DNA from: Rhynchosporium graminicola
Taxonomy: Eukaryota; Ascomycota; Leotiomycetes; Helotiales; Ploettnerulaceae
DNA length: 64,000 bases
Direction: 5' to 3'
Assembly (NCBI GenBank): GCA_900074885.1
Contig: FJUW01000010.1
Coordinates: 248,001-312,000, forward strand
The position numbers and the translations under genes are program-made. Numbering within the stretch: position 1 is the first letter of the stretch; the number at the start of each line of letters is the position of its first letter. Below the pieces are notes generated by a model. It was not told the DNA's origin. It did not search any database and saw only the letters and a program-made list of their open reading frames with translations. Shown here piece by piece: positions 49,301-61,176 of this stretch.

Positions 49301-50695
49301 TCCATTCTCCAGAGTCCCTTGTCCTGTCGCCTATAAGTAACATTGGATTGCATCATTATGCTCCCTCCTTCCTTGTCTTCCCCATACATTCTAAGGAAGT
49401 CCGAATGGAATCGACCCACGGGCAGGCAGGCTTATCACCGCACGAACGATTAATGTATTCGCCCCCTTTGCTGCAGTGATTCGTTGTGATTGATGGCCGG
49501 TGTGAAAAAGCCCGGTACCGCCTAGCCTTCCTCTCCCTATCATGGTTGTTGCTCACCCTCCATCAGCAGTAGGCCAGCAGTACCGCGGGCCAGCCAGCCT
49601 TGAATGTGCCACTTACTTACGAAGTTAGTAAGTAGTAGATCAAGTTCCCCGGCCTGCTAGATGCAGACGACCTGTGAAACTCAGGTCAAGTGCCAGCTGG
49701 ACAGGTATAAGTACTTATAGTCTTGATTCTCTAAAGGCTGTTCTTGGTCGCGACTCTAACTCTCAATCTAGGTAGTTAGTAGGTAGGTACTACAATATTG
49801 GTCGATTGGTTCATCCAAACCATATCTAAAAGTACAAGTACACGCACACAAGTAGATCGATACCTGGCATACCGACATATGGATGGAGTCTCCCTCCCCT
49901 CCCCACCAACTTCTCTCGAGTCAGAGCTACCTTGGATATCCTCCGCCTCTTATTCCGTACTTTTGCTGCGAAGACACAGATACTATGTATACATGCACTA
50001 ATGGTCTCGATCATTATTCGCTCTGCTCAGCTGACAGAGTTCATCTGTGAATCATGTTCTCTTAAGGTAATATCACATATCGATTCGTGCTCCGGTTTGA
50101 CATCTCAAACAGAGGTTAGCAATCATAAAGCTTACCTACTGTACCTACCCACCCTACCTGCCTTACCTTATCGTGATTCTGGCGGCCAAGTCCAGCCCGT
50201 ACAGTATCGTAATCCATCCGCTCGAATCTAGGTAGGCAGCTACTCCACCAGACTCTAATGTACTTACTATAGCTAAGGTAGCTAGCGTTCTGCGGTTGCG
50301 CGACATTACGCTCTACCCTACCCCTACCCTACCCTGCCCTACTACTTATACTTATACCCCGTCCTGTTCAGCAGCGCACCGTTTCAAGGCTAGTTGCCCT
50401 GCAGCTGCTCCCTTCTTTATCCTCGCCCTCGTCTCCTCGCCTTCAACTCCTCACTCGCTCGATCTCGACGTTAATCCTCCTACACGGCATCAAGCCACGA
50501 GCCTGCTCGCTGTACATACTCCTTAATTCAGGCCGCCAACAACAATCACGGGTGGTCTCCATACGCCGAATGTTGTGAACACATTCCGACACATTGTAGG
50601 ACGAGCTGCTCGGGACGAGTAGATTCCACTACGACCCTGTCTGACCTCGAAGGAAGCGAGTCGCTGCAATCACCCATTTCTTCCTTCCGAAGCCG
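46364..50695. other. 4.3-kb gene-poor stretch
   Basis: I can support no gene. Longer open frames on the minus strand (47509-47934 and 47980-48618) start with non-ATG codons and look random. The left part is AT-rich. From about 49560 rightwards there are many GGTAGGTA/TACCTACC motifs, and at 50313-50340 an imperfect run of CCCTA units. The right 1 kb is probably the promoter and long 5' leader of the RING-H2 gene. Confidence 0.5.
50313..50340 (+). repeat. Imperfect CCCTA run (interstitial telomere-like or motif-derived)
   Basis: CTACCCTACCCCTACCCTAC and its continuation ending CCTGCCCTAC form about five degenerate CCCTA units. Canonical fungal telomere repeats are CCCTAA, so these are one A short and may instead derive from the TACC-rich motif family around them. 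Confidence 0.5.
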
Positions 50696-52157
50696 ATGCG
50701 ATCGATCAAAATGGCTGTCCTCAATCAAATCATGGTCGAGGCACTTCACATCGTGGAAAGACAAATTACCAACGGCGAGAACTCGACTGTTGCTCAACCC
50801 ACACCCTTGATGCAACCGACGACGCAACCGACGACAACGCCAACCCCAACCATGTCTCCGAGCAACAATAACAATAACATCAATAATGGTCCTACCAGCT
50901 CTCCGCTGCTCTTCTTTGTTGCTCTCGGCTTTGGTGTTGTTTTCACGAATCTATGGTGAGAATTAATTAATCGATCTATCCATTTCAGCTGCTAACGACT
51001 AATCAAGGATTATTGTCGGCGTGAAATACTGTTTTCGGTACAATGCTCGCAACAGGGCGATAAGAAATGGCGAGGATCCCGATCCTATTAATATGGAGAA
51101 CATGCCTGCAAGACCTCATCGCAGGAGGAGGGAGAAGAAGCTCATGACGATGGAAGAAGTGAACGATCGATTCCCCTTGACAAAATACAAGAGTTGGGTT
51201 GCATCCAGGGCGAGAGAAGGTCTTTCAACAACTGGCGGCGTTACCGCACCACCAAGTAGGCCCGGAAGTGTGAGAGGTGTGGATGGGGTTATACCATCGT
51301 CACCTGCAGGCACGAAGCACTCTGTGAATACTAGGCCCGATACTGCTGCATCCGACCGCGAAGTTGCGATCTCATCCAAGAACAATTTTGGGGCTGATGA
51401 CAAGAGTGTGGACGCTATTGTCGCTGAAAAGGGATTCGAATCGCAGACTGTGGAAGAACAGAATCGGCTGGAACAAGTGAATACCACTACCGGAACAATC
51501 GACAAACACCGGACGACCAATAGTGACGACGATGAGGACGACGATCACATCCATACAGCTGTACCGCCCGAGCTTTTGACAAACCCGGGAGACTCGTGTG
51601 CTATCTGCATTGATACCTTGGAGGATGACGATGATATCAGAGGATTGACATGTGGTCATGCCTTCCATGCTGGATGCTTAGATCCATGGCTCACAAGTCG
51701 CCGTGCATGCTGTCCACTCTGCAAGGCTGACTATTATACCCCTAAGCCTCGTCCTGAAGGAGAAGCCGTAGAGCCCGATCGCACTGGCCGCCGAAGACAA
51801 AACAACCCGCAACAGCCCCAGCCTGTTTTCTTCTCTATGCGTGGTAACAGACTATTGTTTCCAGCGCGCTTCGGTATGCGTGCTCCAGCGCCAACATCTG
51901 GAGCAGAAGGCGCTGGCAATCCCAACACTTCTCGAGTTGGTCACCGATCTCGCCGCCAAGCTGCAGCAGCTCAAACAACTTCCACTAGCCCAGTTCAATC
52001 AGACCAGGGAGGCAACTTGAATGGGCAGCAAGCTTCAACAAGACGATGGAACCCTTTCAGCAACATTACTATGCCAGCAATGCGTCTTCCACGACGAAAC
52101 CAGCAAGTACCTACTGAAGTATCACCATCTCAGCTTGAAGCTGGCAACGCTAGATGA
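50696..52157 (+). CDS. Membrane RING-H2 E3 ubiquitin ligase
   Basis: Two exons (50696-50955 and 51008-52157; intron GTGAGA ... AATCAAG) give 469 residues. A Thr/Pro/Asn-rich N-terminal segment precedes one hydrophobic helix (SPLLFFVALGFGVVFTNLW, continued by IIVGVK). A basic patch (RPHRRRREKK) and an acidic region follow. The RING-H2 domain is at about 280-325: CAICIDTLEDDD, LTCGHAFHAGCLDPWL and ACCPLCKADY, with C3H2C3 spacing. A Gln/Ser/Arg-rich tail completes it. The pattern of one transmembrane helix plus a cytosolic RING-H2 is that of Tul1/PA-TM-RING-like or Aspergillus 'RING finger domain protein' membrane E3 ligases. I cannot name the orthologue or substrate. A second in-frame ATG at 50711 (MAVLNQIM) could be used instead. 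Confidence 0.88.
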
Positions 52158-53062
52158 TCACATCATAAAAAAGCATGAAATGATAATTTGCAACTCACTA
52201 CCATGTACTTCTGGGTATATGCTGCATCACACCCCGACCTCTTCAGGTAATTACCACGCATCCCGATTTTTACAACCTATACGTACACGCTCACATACGC
52301 ACTCCTCTCGCCATACCCACCTATTTTATTGCCTTTTTAGCGATTTCCACATTAAAATGTTTAGTTGTTTCTCACAGTCTGTTGAACTAGTAAGGCTGGG
52401 ACGTGTGTGCACGTAATGTCACAAGTGGAAGGAATGGGAATGGTGTGATCGACCGAGGGACGCTTCCAGACGCTCTTCGCTGACGCCGGTAAGCCTGGAA
52501 GCAGAAGATTGAGTAAAATCTCTTCGAACGATGGCCGGGTCCATCACCCTGACTGCCATGAAGATACCGTGAACCTGCTGTCTCTAAGAGAGATGGGGGT
52601 CTCATGAATGATATGCTAGATAGCTCAATATCACGATGAGCGAGCTCATCATGCATGATATTTGCCTATCCACCAATCTTCCTGTTTTTTTACCTATCTT
52701 CATGTACATCAGAACTGTATGTCTACTTGAGAATGTGATTGCGTGTAATTCTGCGCAATGCATGAAGCGAGAGATGATGTGGGTTTGTAAACAAACCTGG
52801 AACCACCTATACTCAAGATGCACGCTTGACTGGCTTAGCAAATGGAGGACATTTTGGGCTAACCAGAGCCCCGAGAGGTATGTTGCAATTGATTGAAACA
52901 GAGCTCGTAGAAAGTGTCCTGCTTGGGTCACAAAGCTCGATGGATCGTATATTTTCCAACTTCTGATCTGGCAAAAAACGACATCGTTAGCGTCTCCTAC
53001 ATCGCATTTCAAATAGGAATTTATCATCAGATAACTCCCTACACCAGTCGCGCCCTTTCGCA
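52158..53062. other. Convergent 3' region
   Basis: 3' regions of the RING-H2 gene (+) and the GPALPP1-like gene (-). A 153-codon minus-strand frame begins at an ATG overlapping the GPALPP1-like stop (TGATG), but it has no recognisable features and is not called. Confidence 0.5.
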
Positions 53063-54163
53063 TCAGAGATAACTTCCCTTCTGGAACCTCGACCCAAAAT
53101 CCGCTGCCTTAGCCAACATCTCCTTCTTCTGCCCATTCCCCAGTCTCCCACCAAGCGCCATATCCTTCTCCCTATCAAACCCCCTCTTACTCGGATCATC
53201 CTCCTCCTCTACCTTCTCCCCCCTCCTCTCCTGCATCTTCTCCCTTTCCTCAAACAGACTCCTCCCACGATTCTTCTCATTATACTCCTTGATCCTCCTC
53301 GCAGTAGCCCGCTCCTCTGCCTCCAACTCCTTACTCTTCTTATCCTTCTTTGAGCTCTCCCCGCGTCCGCTTGATGCGATCTCTTTACGGCCGAGGACTT
53401 CGTCTTCTAATCTCTGTCGCTTTTCGGCGGGCGTTTCGGTCCAGATGGCGCTGATGCCGCTTTTCTCAGAAGGTGCTTTGGCGCCTTTCCCAGAGGCGAA
53501 TTTGCGGTTCTTGAGTTTTGTAGGGTCGACTCGACCGCTGAAATCGCTGTCTGAAGGGGGTGCTAGCATCCATTCAGCGCGTTGGGGTTTGCTTGACGCT
53601 GCTTCTGCGGTAGACCGAGCTCTTTCTATGGCTTGTGCGGTATGAAGAAGGGACTCGGCGTGCGAGCCTGGTGCTGGTGGGAGGGAGGGCCCGTAATCGT
53701 CTTCAGAGTCGGAGGAGTTGTTGGCAGGGTAAGACGGTCGTGACGAGAGGGATGCTGGTGGAGCTGAGGGGCCTAGGATTCTTTTCGGTGGAGATACTAG
53801 CTCTTTTGTGGCTATAGATTGTGTCGTTGGTACGGATGGTCCGTATTCATCCTCAGAGCTGTCTTCGAGTGAGAGCTCTTCTGGGTTTTTGCTTGGTGGT
53901 AGAGAGGGACCTAGAACGCGCTTCGTAGGTGCATTGGAAGCTGGCTTGGTTGGTATAGATGGCCCATGATCATCTTCTGAGCTTTCTCCTACGTCCAGCT
54001 CGTCCGGATTTGTGGTAGGTGGCATGGTCGGGCCAACGGTTCGTGGAGGGGAAGCTGTTGCTGCTTGGACTTTTCGAGGCGGAGAGTGAGCTCCTTCGTC
54101 TTCATTTGTCGAGCGTTTGCGCTTTGCGAGATGACGCGGTAATTGGGGGCCAACAGAAGACAT
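53063..54163 (-). CDS. GPALPP1-like / DUF3752 nuclear protein
   Basis: Single exon, 366 residues. The N-terminal half repeats GPxxPP motifs next to acidic Ser clusters: VGPQLPRHLAKRK, VGPTMPPTTN, ESSEDDHGPSIP, VLGPSLPPSKN, DSSEDEYGPSVP, ILGPSAPP and DSEDDYGPSLPP. The C-terminal half is the DUF3752 region, with RAEWMLAPPSDSDFSGRVDP, KFASGKGAKAP, SAIWTETPAEKRQRLEDEVLG, a charged helix (RIKEYNEKNRGRSLFEE) and DREKDMALGGRLGN. This is the architecture of eukaryotic GPALPP motif-containing protein 1. The molecular role is not established. Nuclear location is likely from basic stretches such as KRKR. It shares a 525-bp divergent promoter with Vps8. Confidence 0.88.
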   Translation of the reverse strand: MSSVGPQLPRHLAKRKRSTNEDEGAHSPPRKVQAATASPPRTVGPTMPPTTNPDELDVGESSEDDHGPSIPTKPASNAPTKRVLGPSLPPSKNPEELSLEDSSEDEYGPSVPTTQSIATKELVSPPKRILGPSAPPASLSSRPSYPANNSSDSEDDYGPSLPPAPGSHAESLLHTAQAIERARSTAEAASSKPQRAEWMLAPPSDSDFSGRVDPTKLKNRKFASGKGAKAPSEKSGISAIWTETPAEKRQRLEDEVLGRKEIASSGRGESSKKDKKSKELEAEERATARRIKEYNEKNRGRSLFEEREKMQERRGEKVEEEDDPSKRGFDREKDMALGGRLGNGQKKEMLAKAADFGSRFQKGSYL

Positions 54164-54688
54164 CGTGAAGACTGTAGTGGGTACTCGTGGAATTGTGTGG
54201 TGGAATGAAGAAATATGATTCTTGGTGTTGTAATATAGTTACTTATAGATGATCGGCAGGATCCGTAGCCTTGGCTGCTGGGTAGCTGCGCCTTACGCAG
54301 TTCTCAGAGTCGTAACTAACGTTAGGAACCTCGAATGGGGTATCGCTTTCGAAAACTATTTGCTGTTTGTGACAGTCCTTTGTGAACGTCCCGAATACTT
54401 AGTTCAACAGTACCACATTCCCTGTTGTCTTGATCCATCACTCCTACTGCACAGTTATCGACAGCCTCGTGCTATAGAACTGTACCTAGGTAGACAGCTA
54501 GCTATATTCGCAGCTATCATCAACAATTACGCCCAGAGGTTCCACAATTTCTGCAAAGCTCCCATTCGGATCTTCTACCCTCGCAATAGGATCTGCCTCA
54601 TATCCTTCTATAAGGGGGATGCTTCCATACTTCCACGGCTTCCGGCGCAAAGACTAGAGAGAGCGAGGAGTGCTGGAGCCATGAACCG
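54164..54688. promoter_or_regulatory. Divergent promoter region, GPALPP1-like / vps8
   Basis: The two start codons are 525 bp apart on opposite strands, so both promoters must lie here. Contains TACCTAGGTAGACAGCTAGC near 54483-54502. No defined transcription factor site was recognised. Confidence 0.5.
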
Positions 54689-57600
54689 ATGAGCTCCTCC
54701 TCTGTGGAAAACGATAGTGGTGCGGAGGAGGCGACGATCAATGGCGATGAACTTGATGGAGTAGAGCTTACACCAACGAGAGACACGGAAAATAATGGCA
54801 GGCAAACAGCAGGACGGGTTGTGGAGTTCTTGGAAGAAGCAAGAGACAATGATCCAACACCGGAGCAGCTGGGCAATGGGACTAGTCAATACAAAGATGC
54901 AGGGCAAATAGACAGTCCCTCCGAGGATGAATCTATTGATGCTTTACCTCGGAGAGCTGGAAGCCCCATCGACTCGTTACTCTCTATCCCAGATGATTCT
55001 CCTTCGGTTCAGGTAGGTTAAGCTACATACATGTGGAACCTTTGTTTTAACACAATTTGCAGGGCTCCGTACTTTCATCACCTGGTGGAAGTAGTATTCT
55101 CCCCTCGGTTGCCTCCAGGCCGGGTCTCGAAAGCCCAACACCATCTTTCCGGCCATTCGATAGACGCTTCCAATCCCGCCTCTGTTCCTCTAACCTATCT
55201 GTACCCCGCGCCTCCTCTCCATTCCTTAATAGCCGCTCTCGCACTGCTTCTCTAAGCAGTCAAATCATACCTGAACCCGAGGATACCGATACTCCTTCTC
55301 CACCATGGGAGGTGGTACGATGGACGAAACTCAAGAAAATGAACGGGCAAGCCTTTTCCGAAGTAGGGAAGCGTAATTTCGGCTCGCCGACTTGTATATC
55401 AGTCTCTGCATCTATAGTATTGGGAACCTCCAAAGGAATAATATTAATTTTCGACTATCATCAGAATCTCAAGTCAATAATAGGACCAGGAACCAAAGGT
55501 GGGTGCTCGTTTATTAACTTTCTTGAGAGGAGATGCTGATGGGTTTAGCTGTGGAATCTGGTGCTATCACTTCTGTAGCCATTTCGGCTGATCATTTGAT
55601 CGTTGCTGGTGGCCATGCCAACGGGAGTATTTTCACATGGGAGACTGCTCGAGCAGCACGCCCCTTTCTACATATCCCCAGTCTAGATTCTGGGCAAATG
55701 ATCAAGAGAACGATTGATGGACATGTGCCCGATGTTGCTATCAGACATCTGGGGTTTTTGGGCACGCGACATACGGCTCTCGTTTCGGCAGATGATAGGG
55801 GTATGGCTTTTTCGCATCTTGCGACGAGGGGACTAGGATCTGTCGGACGTACGGTCAAAACTACTCGAATACTGGGAAGATATCCTAACGACTTGCCCAC
55901 TGTAGGCAAGGTAAGAAAACCCAGTACTGTCCTCGCCTTTGCACCTCTTCCTCTGGGTAACGTAGAGCGTGGGACAGATTCATTGGGATTGACTGCTATG
56001 CTTACACCATACCTGCTGGTGATCGTGTCCACTACACCAATAGCACAGACACAACACAAAGCAGCCCGCCCGAAAGAAGTTGCTGCTCACAGTGCATTAA
56101 GCGGGTGTCTCGCATGGTTTCCTGCTGTCAAGCTGAAAGTGAGAGACCCAAAAACCGGTAGTGATGTGTCTAAAGTTAAGTTGGTGTACTGTTGGTCAAA
56201 TGTTCTGACAGTACTGGATGCCGATGAAGTAGTATCTCCAGATAAAGACAAGCCGTCGAGTCTTTCTTTCAAAGCTCGCAGCAGGTGGAAAGCCGAAGAA
56301 GCTATTGTCGCCGTGCAATGGCTCAGCCGATCCGTGTTAACGGTGCTGACAATTACTCAACGCCTAATCATCCTGGAAGACGGCTCTATGAGGATGACGG
56401 AGGCTTTCGATCTTGTACACAAGCATATCTTCCATCAAGATATCTTCTCGAAACAGCTGCATACGCTTGTAGAACAGCTAGATGAGGAAGATGAGTCGAT
56501 GCATGGCGTTGCAGCAGACGCTTTTTGCATGAGCTTCAAAGCGTACAAGAGCAGGATGTTCCTTCTAGGATTCAACGACGTCTCCATAGGGACACTGTCT
56601 AGTTGGGCGGACCGCCTCATAGCTCTCATGGAGGACGGTGACTACATCGGAGCAATACAACTTGCCACTTCGTACTACACAGGGGCCGCGGACAAGCTTA
56701 CAATCGGCTTGCCTGAGGACACAGCCCTCCGTCATGTAATGGTGAAAGACAAGCTTGTCGAGATTATGACAGCTTCACTGAAGTTTGCGTTCGGTCAGAA
56801 ACAGAAAAGGAAGGTCTCGACGGACGAGATCCCTTTAAAGGACTTGGCCGATGCGTGTTTCGAAGCCTGTCTTAGCATAGGTGACGTTGACTTCCTTTTC
56901 GAGGAGGCATACGAGTGGTATGAGGATGGCGACGTTGAGGGAATCTTCCTCGAGACTTTAGAGCCCCATATCCTGGAGAAGCAGATCACCGTCGTACCAC
57001 CGACAGTCGTGAAGGCTATGGTGACGCACTACGTTACTAAGGGAATGGAAAGTCGACTCGAAGAGATGATCTGTAATATGGAAACCATGACTCTGGACAT
57101 CGACCAGGTCACTACTTTATGCAAACAGCACAATTTATACGACGCGCTGATATACATCTGGAACCAAGCACTACACGATTACATAACGCCTCTGATAGAT
57201 CTCTTGTCGCTTTTGATACCACTTGTGCAGCCTGGCGACTATTTTACGAATGGCAACGTGATGGAGGACCCCATCTATGGTGTCAATGCTTTGAAAATGT
57301 TTCCATACATATCGTACACTTTTACTGGACGTGTGTATCCTACGGGTGAGGTCCTCGGAGATCAGGAAGCTCTAGATGCAAAAGCAGAGCTGTACTGGTT
57401 TATATTTTCCGGACGAACCATAACTTGGCCCAAAAACACCGGAAAGCCGTTTCTGACACAGCCCACCCAAGAATACGAACCATCATTTCCGTACCTGCGG
57501 ATGATTCTGAAGTTTGATGCTCCGAGCTTCTTGAGTGCCCTGAATGAAGCATTTGAAGACTCATTCTTGAATGACACTCCGGAGAGAGCTGTCAATGGAG

Positions 57601-59567
57601 GCTCAAATCGAGACTTGTCAGAGGAGCATGTCTTTGGCCTTTCTGTGAACCGTCAGTACGTTATCACCATCTTGCTAGAAGTCATGAACCACAACGACTT
57701 TGTGCGCGAGGACATAATCTACCTAGACATGTTCATTGCACGGAATCTGCCCAAGTTCTCACAATACTTGCTTCTTTCCGGGACGGCTCTGCATAAAGTC
57801 CTTGCAGGCTTGTGCGACTATCCAGGCGAGGACCTGGCAGATGATGCTCAACTCAGTGCTGAGTACTTGCTATCTGTTTACCATCCGCCAGACCTGGAGG
57901 GCTTGATACCACTGTTTCGAAAAGCTAGCTTCTACAGGGTACTCAAGAGTATTTACAAAACCGACAAACAGTATGGCAAACTCGTTCAGACATACTTCGA
58001 CGATTCAGAAGACCGGGATGCTGTCTTTGACTGCATCGGTGAATGTCTGAGACCACGTTCTGGGTTGACTAAACGGCAGATTCGAGATGTTCACGAGGTC
58101 ATTGAAGCTCATGCAAGCGATCTCATGCATCTCAACGCGATCAAATCTGCACAAGCTGTTGAATCATACGCACCTGCACTTCATCAGAAATTCTTGGACT
58201 CTCAGTCTCATGATTCCGAGTTGCAGTACATCTATTTACACACTCTTTTCGAGCCCAGCGAAGGACATACTAATGAAGCCAAAGGGTCAAGACACCCGCA
58301 GTTTATAGAAAAGTATGTTCAGCTTATGTGCAAATTTGATTCTACGCACGTAGCAGCATACATGGAGTTAGTTCAAGCTAGCGACCTCAGCCTTGATAAA
58401 GTCCTTCCGTACATGGAAGAGAGTGGAGTAATCGATGCTGCAGTGGTATTGATGGCCCGGGAAGGACAGCTAAAGGAAGCCATGAAGCGGCTTATCCAGC
58501 ATCTGAAGAAATTGGAGAGTGCGGTACTAGGTCTGCTGAACAGCTCTACCGAAGATTTACAGTCGACGCATGCGGGTGAAGCAATTGAGGACCTACTGGA
58601 GGCATTGCAGAAATATATCAATGTCGGTATTTGGCTGTGCCAAAGTCACACCAAAACTCCTCAATCACGGTCTATCAACTCTCCCATTCGTAAGAAGACG
58701 TCTCCAAAAACCGAGCTGCTTCCCGATGAAGCACTTTGGCTTGACCTCATGGATACCTCTGTACAGATCACAACAAAATTATCGGCAAGCTTGAGCGACC
58801 TTGAGGACTCGGACGATATCGACCGCGAAAAACTACTCGCTCAATTACGAACCTTGGTACAACGAATATTCACGGCACTGTTGACTTCGACATCCAGTCC
58901 CTCGCCATCTGGCGCAAGTCTATCATTCCTCAGAATCTTGAGAATGTTTCTGACAAGAGCTTCAATTTCATCGCCGAACTTAAGCGACCTTCGAGCTGTT
59001 CTCGCTTCGGTCTTTTCGGCTTACGCATACGAAGAGAGTATACTCAGTCTCACAAACTGTCTTTTGGACAAGGATCTCTTCGTCAACGTGCAGACCGCAG
59101 CAGCTCTTAGACAACGAGGCTGGAGACCCCGGGGCTCCACTTGTGAGGGATGTGGGCGCCGAGTCTGGGGTCCAGGCGTTTCAGGCGACGTTTTTTCCAA
59201 GTGGGAAGAACGAGAAGAAAATGACGTGAAGAGAAGAAAGCAGCGTAGATCGGAACAGGCGGGTGTGGAGCTTGAGCGTGGGAAGGGAAGAGCACATGTT
59301 CGTAATAGTAGTAAACTAAGCGTTACTGAGATGGGGAGAGGGACGGGTAAAGGTGCAGGGAGTGAAGAGGGTGAGGGTGAAGGAGAGCAAGAGGAGGGTA
59401 TTCAGCAGACGAATGACGCTGCGGCGAAAGTGCAGCCAGAATTGGGACCATTGGTGGTTTTGGCCTGTAGACATATCTACCATCAGAGCTGTCTGGAGGG
59501 CGTGCAGGCTGATGATGTGGTAAGCACTGACGGGAGAGAATTTCGCTGCCCGGCAAAGCACACATAA
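54689..59567 (+). CDS. vps8: Vps8, CORVET tethering complex subunit
   Basis: Three exons (54689-55012, 55063-55498, 55549-59567) give 1592 residues. The N-terminal 230 residues are acidic and Ser-rich. A WD40-like beta-propeller follows (ASIVLGTSKGIILIFDYHQN; ITSVAISADHLIVAGGHANG; SIFTWETARAARPF; SADDRGMAFSH). The central Vps8 family domain (WSNVLTVLD, SRSVLTVLTITQRLIIL, MFLLGFNDVSIGTLSSWADR, YYTGAADKLTIGLP) leads into a long alpha-solenoid. The C-terminus is a RING-like domain: STCEGCGRRVWG, then a roughly 85-residue low-complexity insertion, then LACRHIYHQSCLEG and FRCPAKHT. Vps8 is the Rab5 (Vps21)-binding end of the CORVET complex, which tethers early endosomes. Both introns are short (50 nt) and in phase. 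The last Cys pair of the RING is incomplete. Confidence 0.92.
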
Positions 59568-60324
59568 TAATTTAACCTGATCACAATGTTGCAAGACATC
59601 TCAAAAATTCTTATCTTCTGTTCATAGTCGGAAGTCGAGGTATCACTTGAGGCTTATACCGGGATGTCGGTGGCTTTAGTCAGGGCAGTCAGGGATACGT
59701 CTACGGCTGTAGCCGTTCCGTTCCCTTGCCAATAGCTCGATGCTACTCCATTTTATTGACTTCGACTATGTCCTGGCAATTTGTGTTGATTGCACCGAAT
59801 ACAAATTACACATCCTACATTCCAAGATATTTACGAGTCAAATCAAATATCAGGAAGCAAGAAAGCCACATTACCAATTCGATACTTTTTGTGAGGCATC
59901 GGTAACTCTGTAAAAAGGAACACGTCCACGAGGCCGGCAATTCCCTCGTACGCAACACTTCTGAAACGCTCGCAACGCAGGGCATTGTTCCATCTGTCCA
60001 CCGCCTGGCTCAGCGCCACCAACGGAGGAACAAGAACAAGAACAAGCTTTCCTTACATAAACCCTTGAAGACTTTCCGAAAGCTTGGCCCTATCTCCTTC
60101 TCTAACTCATACATTCATTTCCCTCTTTGTTTTGACGTCAATAGATTGATTGTTACAGACAGATGAGCACTTAACTCGAGACATTCTTTCCTCGACACAC
60201 CACACGCTACACACAGCTACGTCAATCACCTTCCTTCCTTCCTTCCTAACGAGGTGGCATTTTCTACCAAGCACCGTCACACGCAAACGCCAACGGTTCG
60301 ATACCTCGAAAGCGAGGGGGAAAG
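59568..60324. other. Intergenic; promoter of the small membrane protein gene
   Basis: No gene. Pyrimidine-rich towards the right, with a (CTTC)n tract at about 60229-60247. Confidence 0.5.
60229..60247 (+). repeat. (CTTC)n microsatellite
   Basis: ACCTTCCTTCCTTCCTTCCT, four to five tandem CTTC units in the 5' region of the following gene. Confidence 0.8.
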
Positions 60325-60987
60325 ATGGGCGTAATTACAGAGAGACAAAACTTCAGCGACGATGGATTCATATACGATGATAGGAGGAGTTTCTGGTGGA
60401 CGAGAGTACGTGCTACCTAGAGATTTCGTGGCCCAAACTTCAGGCTAACTTGACTGTTGCTAGGATGGGCAAATTGTCAGATGGTCCGTCTTCTTTGGAC
60501 TGTTTACCTTACTTTTGGCGTACATGATTGGTGGCTACTGGCATGCGAAGAAGAGACTCAGCAAAGGCCTCGCGCCCCTACGTTATCATCGAGTACGTCC
60601 TTTCTCCCGTTTCCCTAGGCTAGAATGTTATACAGGATAGCTAATGTAGTACAGTGGCTTCTTAGCAGACGGGATAGAGCTAGATATGATCCAACCTACC
60701 AAACACCAGCCGTTTACTACAATCAATACCCACCACAACAGCAGGGTCAGTACGGAATGCACCCTATGCCACCTCCTCTTTACAATACCGCCGATCTCCC
60801 ACCAACTTATCAGCCACCTGCTGGAGCTACAAAGATCGATCCTTCGCAATGGCGTGCAGAGCCGACTCGGAGACCAGCTGATACTACGGGCGAGCCTTCC
60901 CCAGCTTACGACGCTCCTCCAGGACCTCCTGCAGCTACTGTCCAAGCAAACCACACCGGAGCGAGCAATAATCCGTACAGGCCATGA
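60325..60987 (+). CDS. Small single-pass PPxY-rich protein (database name 'ubiquitin-protein ligase Sel1/Ubx2' type)
   Basis: Three exons (60325-60405, 60464-60592, 60655-60987) give 180 residues. The N-terminus MGVITERQNFSDD is followed by one membrane helix in exon 2 (VFFGLFTLLLAYMIGGYW), a basic juxtamembrane stretch (HAKKRLSKGLAPLRYHR, WLLSRRDRARYDP), and a Pro/Tyr/Gln-rich cytoplasmic tail with LPPTYQPP (a PPxY motif), PPPLYN, PSPAYDAPPGPP and a closing NNPYRP. This is a familiar small fungal family often labelled Sel1/Ubx2. That label is not supported by any UBX or Sel1 repeat visible here. PPxY and related motifs suggest recruitment of a Nedd4/Rsp5-type WW-domain ubiquitin ligase, so an adaptor role is a reasonable inference. 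The gene runs convergently towards the next one. Confidence 0.82.
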
Positions 60988-61176
60988 AGGTTCTGATAGC
61001 GGATTTGGGCGCGAGGGATTGTTAGAACATTATCCTTTGTAATGCGAGGAGTATACGAGCGATCTTCTCAAGGGTTGGTATAGGAAAACTACCATAGACA
61101 CTATCAAGAATAAATAAGCCAACAAGCACGGAACTTTGTGGTAGATGCCTTTAATGTTCCTAAATTTCGATATCGC

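Noticed and set aside
52602..53063. 153-codon minus-strand frame whose ATG overlaps the GPALPP1-like stop codon (TGATG)
   Set aside because: Bacterial-like stop-start overlap is not meaningful in a nuclear fungal gene; no recognisable protein features.
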